Shown here piece by piece: positions 26,703 through 35,112 of a stretch of 64,000 nt of DNA. This stretch comes from Streptomyces sp. NBC_01197 (GTDB taxonomy: Bacteria; Actinomycetota; Actinomycetes; Streptomycetales; Streptomycetaceae): assembly GCF_036010505.1 (NCBI RefSeq), contig NZ_CP108569.1, positions 6,420,501 through 6,484,500 on the forward strand, written 5' to 3'. Positions within the stretch are counted from its first letter, which is position 1; every line of letters begins with the position of its first letter. The position numbers were made by a program, and so were the translations under genes. Below the pieces are notes generated by a model. The model saw nothing but the letters and a program-made list of their open reading frames with translations, searched no databases and had not been told where the DNA came from.

Positions 26703-27941
26703 ATGGCCGAGAACGCCGATCACCCCGCCTACCCCGTAGGCCTCCGTCTCTCCGGCCGGCGTGTCGTCGTCATCGGCGGCGGGCAGGTCGCACAGCGCCG
26801 CCTCCCCTCGCTCATCGCGGCCGGCGGCGACATCCTGCTCATCTCGCCGTTCGCCACCCCTTCCGTCGAGGCGATGGTGTCGGCGGGCGAAATCACCTGG
26901 GAGCGGCGCCCCTACGCGGACGGTGACCTGGCCGGGGCCTGGTACGTACTGATCGCGACCGGTGACACGGCCGCCAACGAGGTGGCGTCCGCCGAGGCCG
27001 AGCGCCACCGGATCTGGTGCGTACGCAGCGACGACGCCGCGGCCGCCACCGCCTGGACGCCCGCCACCGGCCGCAGCGAGGGCGTGACCGTCGCCGTCCT
27101 CACCGGCCACGACCCGCGCCGGTCGGCCGCAGTCCGCGACGCCATCGTGGAGGGCCTGCGGGACGGCACACTCGCCGCCCCGCGCAACCGCGACCGCGAC
27201 CGCGCCCCGGGCGTCGCCCTGGTCGGCGGCGGCCCCGGCGACCCCGACCTGATCACGGTGCGCGGACGACGACTCCTCGCCGATGCCGACGTCGTCATCG
27301 CCGACCGGCTGGGCCCGCGCGACCTGCTCGACGAACTGCCGCCGCACGTCGAGGTCATCGACGCCGCGAAGATCCCGTACGGCCGGTTCATGGCGCAGGA
27401 AGCCATCAACAACGCGCTCATCGAGCACGCCAGGGCGGGTAAGGCCGTCGTACGGCTCAAGGGCGGTGACCCGTTCGTCTTCGGCCGGGGCATGGAGGAG
27501 GCCGAGGCACTCGCCGCCGCGGGCATCGCGTGCACGGTGGTGCCCGGCATCTCCAGCTCCATCAGTGTCCCGGGAGCGGCCGGGATCCCGGTCACCCACC
27601 GCGGTGTCGCCCATGAGTTCACCGTCGTCAGCGGCCATGTCGCCCCTGACGACGAGCGGTCCCTGGTCGACTGGGCCGCCCTGGCCACGCTGCGCGGCAC
27701 CCTCGTCGTGCTGATGGGGGTCGACAAGATCGGCGCCATCGCCGAGGCCCTGATCGCCCATGGAAAGAGCCCGGACACCCCCGTGGCGCTCGTCCAGGAA
27801 GGAACCACGGCCGCCCAGCGCCGGGTTGACGCCACGCTAGCGACGGTGGGGGAGAAGGCCAGGTCCGAGGGTGTACGGCCGCCCGCTGTCATCGTCATCG
27901 GCCCCGTCGTCCGGGTCGGACCTGCGAACGACAGGTCCTGA
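26703..27941 (+). CDS. cobA: Uroporphyrinogen-III C-methyltransferase with siroheme-synthase N-domain (CysG-like)
   Basis: A 412-residue enzyme. The N-terminal ~150 residues carry the NAD-binding VVVIGGGQVAQRRL of the precorrin-2 dehydrogenase/ferrochelatase domain. Residues ~168-412 are a SUMT methylase (VALVGGGPGDPDLITVRGRRLL, VVRLKGGDPFVFGRG). SUMT adds methyls to C2 and C7 of uroporphyrinogen III, giving precorrin-2 for cobalamin and siroheme. It is about 45 residues shorter than E. coli CysG (457), the deficit being in the dehydrogenase/chelatase half, so that second activity is uncertain. Start ATG 26703. Confidence 0.9.
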   Translation: MAENADHPAYPVGLRLSGRRVVVIGGGQVAQRRLPSLIAAGGDILLISPFATPSVEAMVSAGEITWERRPYADGDLAGAWYVLIATGDTAANEVASAEAERHRIWCVRSDDAAAATAWTPATGRSEGVTVAVLTGHDPRRSAAVRDAIVEGLRDGTLAAPRNRDRDRAPGVALVGGGPGDPDLITVRGRRLLADADVVIADRLGPRDLLDELPPHVEVIDAAKIPYGRFMAQEAINNALIEHARAGKAVVRLKGGDPFVFGRGMEEAEALAAAGIACTVVPGISSSISVPGAAGIPVTHRGVAHEFTVVSGHVAPDDERSLVDWAALATLRGTLVVLMGVDKIGAIAEALIAHGKSPDTPVALVQEGTTAAQRRVDATLATVGEKARSEGVRPPAVIVIGPVVRVGPANDRS

Positions 27942-27995
27942 CCGTTTCCGTGCCCAGCCGTTGGCACCTCATCCAGGAGAAGGCAGTATCACCCT

Positions 27996-28814
27996 GTGGC
28001 TGATCTCATCACCGTCGATGACCCCGACGACCCGCGTCTGCGTGACTACACGGGCCTGACCGATGTCGAGCTCCGGCGCAAGCGCGAACCCGCCGAGGGC
28101 CTCTTCATCGCCGAGGGTGAGAAGGTCATCCGCCGGGCCAGGCTCGCCGGGTACGAGATGCGGTCGATGCTCCTGTCGGCCAAGTGGGTCGACGTCATGC
28201 GCGACGTCATCGACGAGGTCCCGGCCCCGGTGTACGCCGTCAGCCCCGAGCTCGCCGAACAGGTGACCGGCTACCACGTGCACCGGGGCGCCCTCGCCTC
28301 CATGCAGCGCAAGCCGCTCCCGAGCTCCGACGAACTGCTCAGCAGGACCCGCAAGATCGTTGTCATGGAGTCGGTCAACGACCACACCAACATCGGCGCG
28401 ATCTTCCGCAGCGCCGCGGCGCTCGGCATGGACGCGGTGCTGCTCTCGCCGGACTGCGCCGACCCGCTCTACCGGCGCTCCGTCAAGGTCTCCATGGGCG
28501 CGGTGTTCGCCGTGCCGTATGCCCGACTCGAATCCTGGCCCAAGGGCCTTGAGACAGTACGGGAAGCGGGTTTCGAGCTGCTCGCCCTCACCCCCGACGC
28601 GAAGGCGTCGGACATCAACGACGCCGCCCCGCACCGTGTCGACCGGGTCGCGTTGATGCTGGGCGCGGAGGGCGAGGGGCTCTCGACGCAGGCGCTCGTC
28701 GCCGCCGACGAGTGGGTACGGATCCCGATGGCGCACGGCGTGGACTCGCTGAACGTGGGAGCGGCGGCCGCGGTCGCCTTCTACGCGGTGGCGACGGGCC
28801 GTCCGCAGAGCTGA
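27996..28814 (+). CDS. SpoU/TrmH-family RNA 2'-O-methyltransferase
   Basis: A 272-residue SPOUT methyltransferase using SAM to methylate a ribose in tRNA or rRNA. The three SpoU motifs are clear: ESVNDHTNIGAIFRSAAALG (motif 1, catalytic Arg), LMLGAEGEGLS (motif 2) and IPMAHGVDSLNVGAAAAV (motif 3, knot). The N-terminal ~110 residues form an RNA-binding extension. Start GTG 27996; the nearest AGGAGA is unusually far (about 17 nt), so initiation may be weak. Convergent with the kinase gene. Confidence 0.9.
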   Translation: MADLITVDDPDDPRLRDYTGLTDVELRRKREPAEGLFIAEGEKVIRRARLAGYEMRSMLLSAKWVDVMRDVIDEVPAPVYAVSPELAEQVTGYHVHRGALASMQRKPLPSSDELLSRTRKIVVMESVNDHTNIGAIFRSAAALGMDAVLLSPDCADPLYRRSVKVSMGAVFAVPYARLESWPKGLETVREAGFELLALTPDAKASDINDAAPHRVDRVALMLGAEGEGLSTQALVAADEWVRIPMAHGVDSLNVGAAAAVAFYAVATGRPQS

Positions 28815-28866
28815 CGTAAGCCGGAGCCCGGCCTCGTACGGCCTGGGCGGACCACCGTGCCCCGGC

Positions 28867-30081
28867 TCAGAACTGCTGCGCCGCCGCGATCCCGAGCAGG
28901 ACGATCAGCGTCACCACGACGAAGACGATCAGACGCTGCCGCATCATCCGCGGGCTCGGTCCGGTCCTGCGGCCGGCCGTGGTCGGACGTCCGTTGCCCT
29001 GCCTGGCCCCGGGCCGGCCGTTCGTACGGCCCCCCGAGCGTGTGCTGTTGCGCGGTGCCCCCGGCCGGGGGCCGCTGTGCGGAGCCGACGGGCGTGACGC
29101 CTGCGGCCTGGGCGCCTGCGGCCTGGGTGTCTGTGCACCCTCGGCGCGGCGCGGCGGGGCGTGCTGCTCGGTCTGGGGTGCGGCGAGCCGCCCCGTCGGC
29201 CGGTCCGCCTCCTGCTCGCGGCGCTGCGCGGGGGTACGCCCCTCGGAGAGCCCCTGAGCCTCCCGGGCGGCGATCTCCTTGAGCCGCATGGACAGTTGGA
29301 GGGTGGAGGGGCGGTCCTCGGGGTCCTTGGCGAGGCAGGCCCGCACCAGTGGCGCCAGGGCGTCGTGCACGTCGTACAGATGCGGCTCCTCGTGCACCAC
29401 CCGGTAGAGCATCACCTCGGAACTGCCGTGTCCGAAAGGTGAGTCGGCCGTCGCGGCGTACGCGAGCGTGGCGCCCAGGGCGAAGACATCCGTCGCCGGG
29501 GTGACCGCGGCACCACGCACCTGCTCGGGCGCGAGGAAGCCCGGTGACCCGACCGCCGTACCGACATGGGTGAGGGTGCTCGCCCCGGTCGCCCACGCGA
29601 TACCGAAGTCGATGATCCGGGGGCCCTTCGGCGAGAGAAGGATGTTCGACGGCTTCAGGTCGCGGTGGACGACACCCGCCTCGTGGACCGCCACCAGACC
29701 CTCGGAGAGCGCCGCCCCGATGGAGGCCACCTCGGCCGCCGACAGCGGTCCCTCATCGGCCACCTTGTCGTGCAGGGAGGGGCCGGGAACGTACTGCGTC
29801 GCGAACCACGGACGGTCCGCCTCCAGATCGGCGGCGACCAGCCGGGCCGTGCACCCGCCCCTGATCCGCCGTGCGGCCGACACCTCACGGGCGAACCGCG
29901 ACCGGAACTCCTGGTCCTCGGCCAGATCCGGCCGGATCACCTTGAGCGCCACCCGCTGCCCGCGCCGGTCGGAGCCGAGGTAGACGACCCCCATGCCGCC
30001 CGCACCCAGCCGCCGGTGGAGCCTGAACGAGCCGACGACACGCGGATCCTCGCGCCGGAGCCGCATCATCGTCATGTCCAT
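28867..30081 (-). CDS. Membrane-anchored Ser/Thr protein kinase (PknB-like catalytic domain)
   Basis: A 404-residue Hanks-type kinase. Glycine loop LGAGGMGVVY (25-34), catalytic Lys47 in ALKVIRP, HRDLKPSN with Asp141, DFG 158-160 and APEQ are all present, so it should be active. A long Pro/Arg/Gln-rich linker (about 280-375) leads to a single helix (LIVFVVVTLIVLLGIAAA) near the C-terminus. The outside portion is only a few residues, with no PASTA domains, so it is unlikely to sense muropeptides. Start ATG 30081 after GCGGGG; an upstream ATG at 30111 is the alternative. Substrates unknown. Confidence 0.92.
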   Translation of the reverse strand: MDMTMMRLRREDPRVVGSFRLHRRLGAGGMGVVYLGSDRRGQRVALKVIRPDLAEDQEFRSRFAREVSAARRIRGGCTARLVAADLEADRPWFATQYVPGPSLHDKVADEGPLSAAEVASIGAALSEGLVAVHEAGVVHRDLKPSNILLSPKGPRIIDFGIAWATGASTLTHVGTAVGSPGFLAPEQVRGAAVTPATDVFALGATLAYAATADSPFGHGSSEVMLYRVVHEEPHLYDVHDALAPLVRACLAKDPEDRPSTLQLSMRLKEIAAREAQGLSEGRTPAQRREQEADRPTGRLAAPQTEQHAPPRRAEGAQTPRPQAPRPQASRPSAPHSGPRPGAPRNSTRSGGRTNGRPGARQGNGRPTTAGRRTGPSPRMMRQRLIVFVVVTLIVLLGIAAAQQF

Positions 30082-30731
30082 CCCCGCTGCCCGGTCCGTC
30101 TGACGAGGCACAGCTTACGTACCCGCGGGCCGGTGTGCTCATAGGCCGCGCCCTCTCGCTCGTACCGATTGCCCGGCCCGGCCGGCCGTGATGAAGCCCG
30201 GTCAGCTCGGGGCGTATCCGGCCGCCTTGGCGCGGGCCACATCTCAAAGGCCCCTCACATACCGGGGATTGGGCTCTTCCGGCTGGCCGGCCGGTACGGG
30301 GCACGGGTACGGCGGACACCGCCCGTACCCATGCCGCGGCGCCCGCCGGGGGCGGCCCGAGGGTGGTGCCAGAGGACCGCGGAGGGGCCCGGGACGTGAG
30401 TGAAGTCACCGGCCGCGGGCAGTCCGGAGCCGCTGGCGGCGCGCCCGCTCCGGTTCGCCGGGCGGGGCGGCCAGGCGGCTGCCTTCCGCGGGTGGGTCCG
30501 GACGGCCTCTCCCCTCGGGGAAGACCCGCAGGCGTACTCCCGGGTTCTCCACCCAGGGGAGTAGACCGGTGTACGGAGGCTCATCCTCCTGGAGGCCCGG
30601 TATTCGGTACGCGGGCATGACGACCTGGACCCTTTCCGCCCCTAGATTTGAGGTCAAGCGGCGGGTGCAGCACTCGTCCCCCGAGGTCAGTACTCGCCGC
30701 TTGCCGAACCGACAGGAGAGGGACGGGGACC
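30082..30731. other. 650-bp intergenic region, divergent promoters
   Basis: No reading frame with streptomycete codon bias stands out. The region contains an imperfect hairpin around 30307-30337 (GGGTACGGCGG...CCGCCCGTACCC), an inverted repeat TACTCCC (30535-30541)/GGGAGTA (30557-30563), and a TAGATT -10-like element (30643-30648) that could serve the small membrane-protein gene. It is the longest non-coding stretch in the window. Confidence 0.5.
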
Positions 30732-30938
30732 ATGGCCGACACCGCAGCGCGGACGGTGCTCCGCACGCAGGGACGCAGGGCGCACACCGTGCTCGGCGTC
30801 CGCAGCTCCGGTACCCGCCACCCGCTGGTGGCGACCGCCATGGTCCTTCCCCTCGCCGCACTGCTGATGTTCGTCTTCGGAGGCTGGCAGGCAGTGGTCA
30901 CACAGGCGTCGTCCGTGGGCGTGATGCTGGGGCGCTGA
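30732..30938 (+). CDS. Small single-helix membrane protein (68 aa)
   Basis: The frame starts at the ATG 30732, preceded by AGGAGAGGGACGGGGACC. A basic N-terminal half (RTVLRTQGRRAH) is followed by one hydrophobic helix (TAMVLPLAALLMFVFGGWQAVV) and a short tail, giving an N-in topology by charge. Function not recognised. It stands alone behind a long control region and a TAGATT -10-like element. Confidence 0.65.
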   Translation: MADTAARTVLRTQGRRAHTVLGVRSSGTRHPLVATAMVLPLAALLMFVFGGWQAVVTQASSVGVMLGR

Positions 30939-31149
30939 GCGGCGCCCCGAGGGTCCGGGAGAGCGGTCCGGGGCCAGGGACATCCGGCCAACAACCCCGT
31001 GGGGACGGGGGTGCGGCGGACGGCAGCGTTTGTCCGGTCAGCTGGGGAGCTGGCCGGACATCGCGCTGTCCGGGGTCTTACCGGTCCCGTCACGCCGCGG
31101 AGCGCCGCGTAGGCTCCCGGCGCACACCGAACCACCGACGGGGGAGACC

Positions 31150-32124
31150 GTGACCCCAACCGCCCGGATACGCGCGCTCGGCGCCGCCGCCGAACGCGCC
31201 GCCCACCCCCGCGCCGACGGACACCCGCCGCACGCACCCTGCCCCGACTGCGGCCGCGAGGCCACCGTCCTCACCGACCGCCCCGACGGCGCCGTCGTAC
31301 GGCACGGCGCCGCCGTGGCCAAGGCGCACGCCCCGGACACGGATCCGGCCGCCCTCGCGGTACGGGTGGCTGTCGCCGCACACCCGCTTCTGGCCGGCAT
31401 CCTGCTGCCGCCGCTCACCGGCCCGGCGACGGACACGGCCGGAGCCGTCACCTTGTGGCCCCGCGGCACCCCCGTCGACCCCGGTGCCCCCGACGCGGCG
31501 CCCTGGGAGGAGGCCGCCGCCCTGCTCGCCCGGCTGCACTCGGTGCCGCCCGCGGCCCTGCCCGGTCCGCTGCCCCCGATGCGGGGCCCGGCCAAGGCGG
31601 CCCGCGCCCTGGCCCGGATGCGGGAGGCAGGCCCGGGGCCCGCGGCCGAGGCCGTACTGAGTGCCTGGCACGGTCTGCCCGGCTGGGCCCGTGACGAGGC
31701 GCCCGCACCCCGCGACTCGTTCCTCTGCCACGGCGATCTGCACCTCGGACAGCTCGTCCGGCACCCCGCGGACGGCGGCCCGTGGCAGCTCATCGACGTG
31801 GACGACCTCGGTCGGGGCGACCCCGCCTGGGACCTGGCACGCCCCGCGGCCTGGTACGCGGCCGGGCTGCTGGCGCCCGGCGCGTGGGCGCGGTTTCTCG
31901 CCGCGTACCGGGCGGCGGGCGGCTCCGCCGTGTGCCGGGAGGGCGACCCCTGGCCCGAACTGGACGTACCCGCACGGGCGCTGACCGTTCAGACCGCCGC
32001 TCTCGCTCTGGCCAAGTCGACGGCGGCGAACAGACCGCTGGACGAGGCCGAGCGGATGATGCTCGATTCGTGCGCCCGAATCGCCGGTGTCCCGGCGGAG
32101 TTGGCGCCGGGAGCGGCACCGTAG
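31150..32124 (+). CDS. Aminoglycoside-phosphotransferase-like (APH family) protein
   Basis: A 324-residue kinase-like protein. The Brenner motif appears as FLCHGDLHLGQLV (catalytic Asp) and the metal-binding Asp in LIDVDDLGRGDPAWDLARP, so phosphotransfer is plausible. The N-terminus has a CPDCG element, an unusual start for this fold, with a single Cys pair. Start GTG 31150 after GGGGGAG. APH-fold enzymes act on antibiotics, sugars, choline or homoserine; nothing here decides the substrate. The zinc-ribbon gene follows 38 bp downstream. Confidence 0.8.
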   Translation: MTPTARIRALGAAAERAAHPRADGHPPHAPCPDCGREATVLTDRPDGAVVRHGAAVAKAHAPDTDPAALAVRVAVAAHPLLAGILLPPLTGPATDTAGAVTLWPRGTPVDPGAPDAAPWEEAAALLARLHSVPPAALPGPLPPMRGPAKAARALARMREAGPGPAAEAVLSAWHGLPGWARDEAPAPRDSFLCHGDLHLGQLVRHPADGGPWQLIDVDDLGRGDPAWDLARPAAWYAAGLLAPGAWARFLAAYRAAGGSAVCREGDPWPELDVPARALTVQTAALALAKSTAANRPLDEAERMMLDSCARIAGVPAELAPGAAP

Positions 32125-32162
32125 GCTGAGCCGTCCTGATCCAACGGCGAGGAGTTGAACCG

Positions 32163-32456
32163 GTGCAGTGTCCCAAGTGCCATGCCCCGATGCACACGTA
32201 CAACCGCAATGGCGTCCAGATCGAGCAGTGCAGCGGGTGCCGTGGGATATTCCTCGACTACGGGGAGCTTGAATCGCTGACCCGTCTTGAATCCCAGTGG
32301 GGGCAGCAGCCGCCGCCACAGGCCTATCCGGCCCCGCCGCAGGCGCCGGTCTGGGGCGCCCCGCAGCAGCACGGCGGCCACTACGGCGGCGACCGCCACG
32401 ACGGCCGTCACGGCCACCACAACAGGGGCTTCGGGCACATGCTCTTCTCCTCCTGA
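32163..32456 (+). CDS. Small zinc-ribbon protein (TFIIB-type zf)
   Basis: 97 residues. CPKC near the N-terminus and CSGC at about 23-26 form a four-Cys zinc ribbon of the zf-TFIIB type (MQCPKCHAPM, then IEQCSGCRGIFLDYGEL). The rest is Gln/Pro-rich and then Gly/His-rich (HGGHYGGDRHDGRHGHH), which may bind metal. Start GTG 32163 with CGAGGAG 8 nt upstream. Function unknown. Confidence 0.85.
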   Translation: MQCPKCHAPMHTYNRNGVQIEQCSGCRGIFLDYGELESLTRLESQWGQQPPPQAYPAPPQAPVWGAPQQHGGHYGGDRHDGRHGHHNRGFGHMLFSS

Positions 32457-32485
32457 CCGGGGGGCTGGAGGCGGCCCGACAGAAG

Positions 32486-32515
32486 AACCCCCGGCCGTGG
32501 AGACGGCCGGGGGTT
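32486..32515. terminator. Terminator between the zinc-ribbon gene and the tRNA cluster
   Basis: Perfect 13-bp arms (32486-32498, 32503-32515) with a GGAG loop, followed by TCCTGTT. It can end the plus-strand gene and also the minus-strand tRNA transcript, which reaches this point. Confidence 0.85.
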
Positions 32516-32525
32516 CCTGTTCCGG

Positions 32526-32597
32526 TGCGCGATACTGGGATTGAACCAGTGACCTCTTCCGTGTCAGGGAAGCGCTCTCCCGCTGAGCTAATCGCGC
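32526..32597 (-). tRNA. tRNA-Val (GAC)
   Basis: 72 nt without an encoded CCA. Acceptor GCGCGAT/ATCGCGC, discriminator A, anticodon stem CTTCC/GGAAG with loop CTGACAC, anticodon GAC. Last of five tRNAs transcribed leftwards. Confidence 0.95.
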
Positions 32598-32658
32598 GGG
32601 ACATTCCGAATGGTGCTCGTACCGCGAACAATCACGGGAACGTTCTGACGTTACTGCG

Positions 32659-32730
32659 TGCGCGATACTGGGATTGAACCAGTGACCTCTTCCGTGTCAG
32701 GGAAGCGCTCTCCCGCTGAGCTAATCGCGC
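32659..32730 (-). tRNA. tRNA-Val (GAC), second copy
   Basis: 72 nt, identical to the copy at 32526-32597 including the acceptor stem; separated from it by 61 bp of unrelated spacer. Confidence 0.95.
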
Positions 32731-32762
32731 GGGACGGAAACCCGGCCGAAGCAAGGATCCAG

Positions 32763-32834
32763 TGGACGATACTGGGATTGAACCAGTGACCTCTTCCGTG
32801 TCAGGGAAGCGCTCTCCCGCTGAGCTAATCGTCC
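32763..32834 (-). tRNA. tRNA-Val (GAC), third copy with different acceptor stem
   Basis: The body is identical to the two downstream copies, but the acceptor stem is GGACGAT/ATCGTCC, with compensating changes on both strands. The pairing is kept, so the gene should be functional. Confidence 0.95.
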
Positions 32835-32838
32835 TTGG

Positions 32839-32909
32839 AGGTGGAGACGGGATTTGAACCCGTGTAGACGGCTTTGCAGGCCGTTGCCTCGCCTCTCGGC
32901 CACTCCACC
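32839..32909 (-). tRNA. tRNA-Cys (GCA)
   Basis: 71 nt, acceptor GGTGGAG/CTCCACC, U73 discriminator as required for cysteinyl-tRNA synthetase, anticodon loop CTGCAAA. It begins only 4 bp upstream of the third tRNA-Val, so they share a transcript. Confidence 0.95.
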
Positions 32910-32947
32910 AGGAGTACGGGGGTTCGGGAAGATCCCCCGGTCCTGCG

Positions 32948-33020
32948 AGCGGACGACCAGGTTCGAACTGGCGACCTCAACCTTGGCAAGGTTGCGCTCT
33001 ACCAACTGAGCTACGTCCGC
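32948..33020 (-). tRNA. tRNA-Gly (GCC)
   Basis: 73 nt, acceptor GCGGACG/CGTCCGC, anticodon stem CAACC/GGTTG with loop TTGCCAA. First gene of the leftward Gly-Cys-Val-Val-Val cluster. Confidence 0.95.
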
Positions 33021-33153
33021 TTGTCATTCCCGCGGCGCTTGCGCGCCCCGGCGACATGTTGAACTCTAGCGGATTCCCGGTCCAGCACAAAAACGCGTTT
33101 CCGCAGCGTGCTGCGGTGCGTTCGCGCCGGAGCGGCTTTCCGGCGGCCCGTCC

Positions 33154-33169
33154 TAGACTCGCCGGTGTG
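33154..33169 (+). promoter_or_regulatory. -10 element of pabB, leaderless start
   Basis: TAGACT at 33154-33159 is a good actinobacterial -10 and lies 7 nt before the GTG start at 33167, which has no Shine-Dalgarno. Transcription should start at or next to the GTG. No clear -35 is seen. Confidence 0.5.
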
Positions 33170-34225
33170 CACCGCCTTCCTCCGCTTGCCCGCTTCGGCG
33201 GCCGCGTCGCCTGTGACCTGCGCGATGTCACCAGCGACCCCGCCGCCCTGGACTCCACCGGCTTCTGGGCGGTGGTCGCGGATTTCGAGGGCGGGCTGGT
33301 CTGCGCCCGCTTCGGGGACGTACGTACGGAGCCGGTGCCCGCGGCCGTGCCCGGGCGGTGGCAGGGGCCCGCGATCGGTGACTGGACGTCCTCGCTCGAC
33401 CACGACGCGTACACGGCGGGGGTCCGTCACATCCGTGCGCAGATCGCCGCGGGCGAGGTGTACCAGGCCAATCTCTGCCGGGTGCTCACCGCGCCGCTGC
33501 CCCGTCCGGACACCGCCGACATCGACGCCCTGACCGCTCTGCTCGCCCGGGGCAATCCCGCGCCGTACGCCGGGACGGTCAGGCTGCCCGCGCACGGGGT
33601 GGAGATCGCGACCGCGTCCCCCGAGCTGTATCTGCGCCGCTCGGGACGGACCGTCGAGTCGGGCCCGATCAAGGGGACCGGGCGGACCGCCGCCGACCTC
33701 CTGGAGAAGGACCACGCGGAGAACGTGATGATCGTGGACCTGGTACGCAACGATCTCGGCCAGGTCTGCGCCACCGGCTCGGTCGGAGTGCCGCGCCTCT
33801 GCGCGGTCGAGCGGCATCCCGGTCTCGTCCATCTCGTCTCCACGGTCCGCGGGGAACTGGCCGAAGGGACCGGCTGGAGCCGCCTGCTGGCGGGCACCTT
33901 CCCGCCGGGCTCGGTGACCGGGGCGCCAAAGTCGAGTGCGCTGCGGATCATCGAGGCGCTGGAGAGCGCGCCGCGCGGACCGTACTGCGGAGGCATCGGC
34001 TGGGTCGACGCCGACCGCGGCACGGCCGAGCTGGCGGTCGGCATCCGGACGTTCTGGATCGACCGCAGCGGCGGGCCCGCCCCCGTGCTGCGCTTCGGCA
34101 CCGGCGCCGGAATCACCTGGGGCTCGGACCCGGAAGGCGAGTGGGACGAGACAGAACTCAAGGCCGGCCGGCTGCTCGCGATAGCGTCCGGGACGAACGA
34201 GACGATCGGAAGGACCACTCCATGA
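33167..34225 (+). CDS. pabB: Aminodeoxychorismate synthase component I / chorismate-binding enzyme
   Basis: A 352-residue enzyme that aminates chorismate to 4-amino-4-deoxychorismate for p-aminobenzoate and folate. The chorismate-binding domain shows AGEVYQANLCRVL, SGPIKGTGRT (the PIKGT motif) and FPPGSVTGAPKSSALRIIE. It is shorter than E. coli PabB at the N-terminus. It is paired with pabC by an ATGA overlap, which favours PabB over anthranilate or isochorismate synthase. The start is the GTG 33167; the frame runs open upstream but a -10 sits there. No amidotransferase (PabA) is adjacent. Confidence 0.9.
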   Translation: MHRLPPLARFGGRVACDLRDVTSDPAALDSTGFWAVVADFEGGLVCARFGDVRTEPVPAAVPGRWQGPAIGDWTSSLDHDAYTAGVRHIRAQIAAGEVYQANLCRVLTAPLPRPDTADIDALTALLARGNPAPYAGTVRLPAHGVEIATASPELYLRRSGRTVESGPIKGTGRTAADLLEKDHAENVMIVDLVRNDLGQVCATGSVGVPRLCAVERHPGLVHLVSTVRGELAEGTGWSRLLAGTFPPGSVTGAPKSSALRIIEALESAPRGPYCGGIGWVDADRGTAELAVGIRTFWIDRSGGPAPVLRFGTGAGITWGSDPEGEWDETELKAGRLLAIASGTNETIGRTTP

Positions 34226-35043
34226 AGATCTGGGTCAACGGCGGGCTGCGGGACGCGGACACCGCGCTGGTCTCCGTCCTCGACCACGGGCTGACCGTGG
34301 GCGACGGCATCTTCGAAACGGTGAAGGCGACCGGGGGCCGCACGTTCGCGCTCACCCGGCACCTGGACCGGCTGACCCGCTCCGCCCGCGGACTCGGCCT
34401 GCCCGATCCCGATCAGGACGAGGTGCGCCGCGCCTGTACGGCCGTGCTCGACGCCAACCCGATGCCCCTGGGCCGGCTGCGGATCACGTACACCGGAGGG
34501 CTCTCGCCGCTCGGTTCCGACCGCGGCGACGCGGGCCCGACCCTGGTCGTCGCACTCGGCGGGACCAAGCGCCGCCCCGACACCACCGCCGCGGTCACCG
34601 TCCCCTGGACACGCAACGAACGCAGTGCGGTGGCCGGGCTGAAGACCACCTCGTACGCGGAGAACGTCGTCGCGCTCGCGCGGGCCCATGAACAGGGCGC
34701 CACCGAGGCGCTGTTCGCCAACACCACGGGCGCGCTGTGCGAGGGGACCGGCTCCAATGTCTTCGTCGTGGTCGACGGCGAACTGCACACGCCGCCGCTC
34801 ACCTCCGGCTGTCTGGCAGGCATCACGCGTGCGCTGGCCGTCGAGTGGACCGGAGCCCGGGAGAGCGAGCTGCCGCTGGACGTCCTGGAGCGGGCCGACG
34901 AGATCTTCCTGACCTCGACGCTCCGTGATGTGCAGGCCGTCCACCGGATCGACGGACGCCAACTGGCCGACGCGCCGGGCCCGGTGACCTCGAAGGCCAT
35001 GCGGATCTGGGACGAGCGCACGGCGGAGCGGCTGGATCCCTGA
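34222..35043 (+). CDS. pabC: 4-amino-4-deoxychorismate lyase (class IV PLP enzyme)
   Basis: A 273-residue PLP protein of fold type IV. SVLDHGLTVGDGIFETVKA is the family N-terminus, LKTTSYAENVVALARA holds the PLP Lys, and ANTTGALCEGTGSNVFVV the phosphate-binding region. It splits aminodeoxychorismate into p-aminobenzoate and pyruvate. The ATG overlaps the pabB stop. Branched-chain or D-amino acid transaminases share the fold, but the pabB coupling makes lyase the best call. Confidence 0.9.
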   Translation: MKIWVNGGLRDADTALVSVLDHGLTVGDGIFETVKATGGRTFALTRHLDRLTRSARGLGLPDPDQDEVRRACTAVLDANPMPLGRLRITYTGGLSPLGSDRGDAGPTLVVALGGTKRRPDTTAAVTVPWTRNERSAVAGLKTTSYAENVVALARAHEQGATEALFANTTGALCEGTGSNVFVVVDGELHTPPLTSGCLAGITRALAVEWTGARESELPLDVLERADEIFLTSTLRDVQAVHRIDGRQLADAPGPVTSKAMRIWDERTAERLDP

Positions 35044-35112
35044 GCCGTACGTCGGGCCGTACATCCGCGAACTGTGATGACGTGGGGCCGCAGGGCGGGT
35101 ACAACTCCCCTG

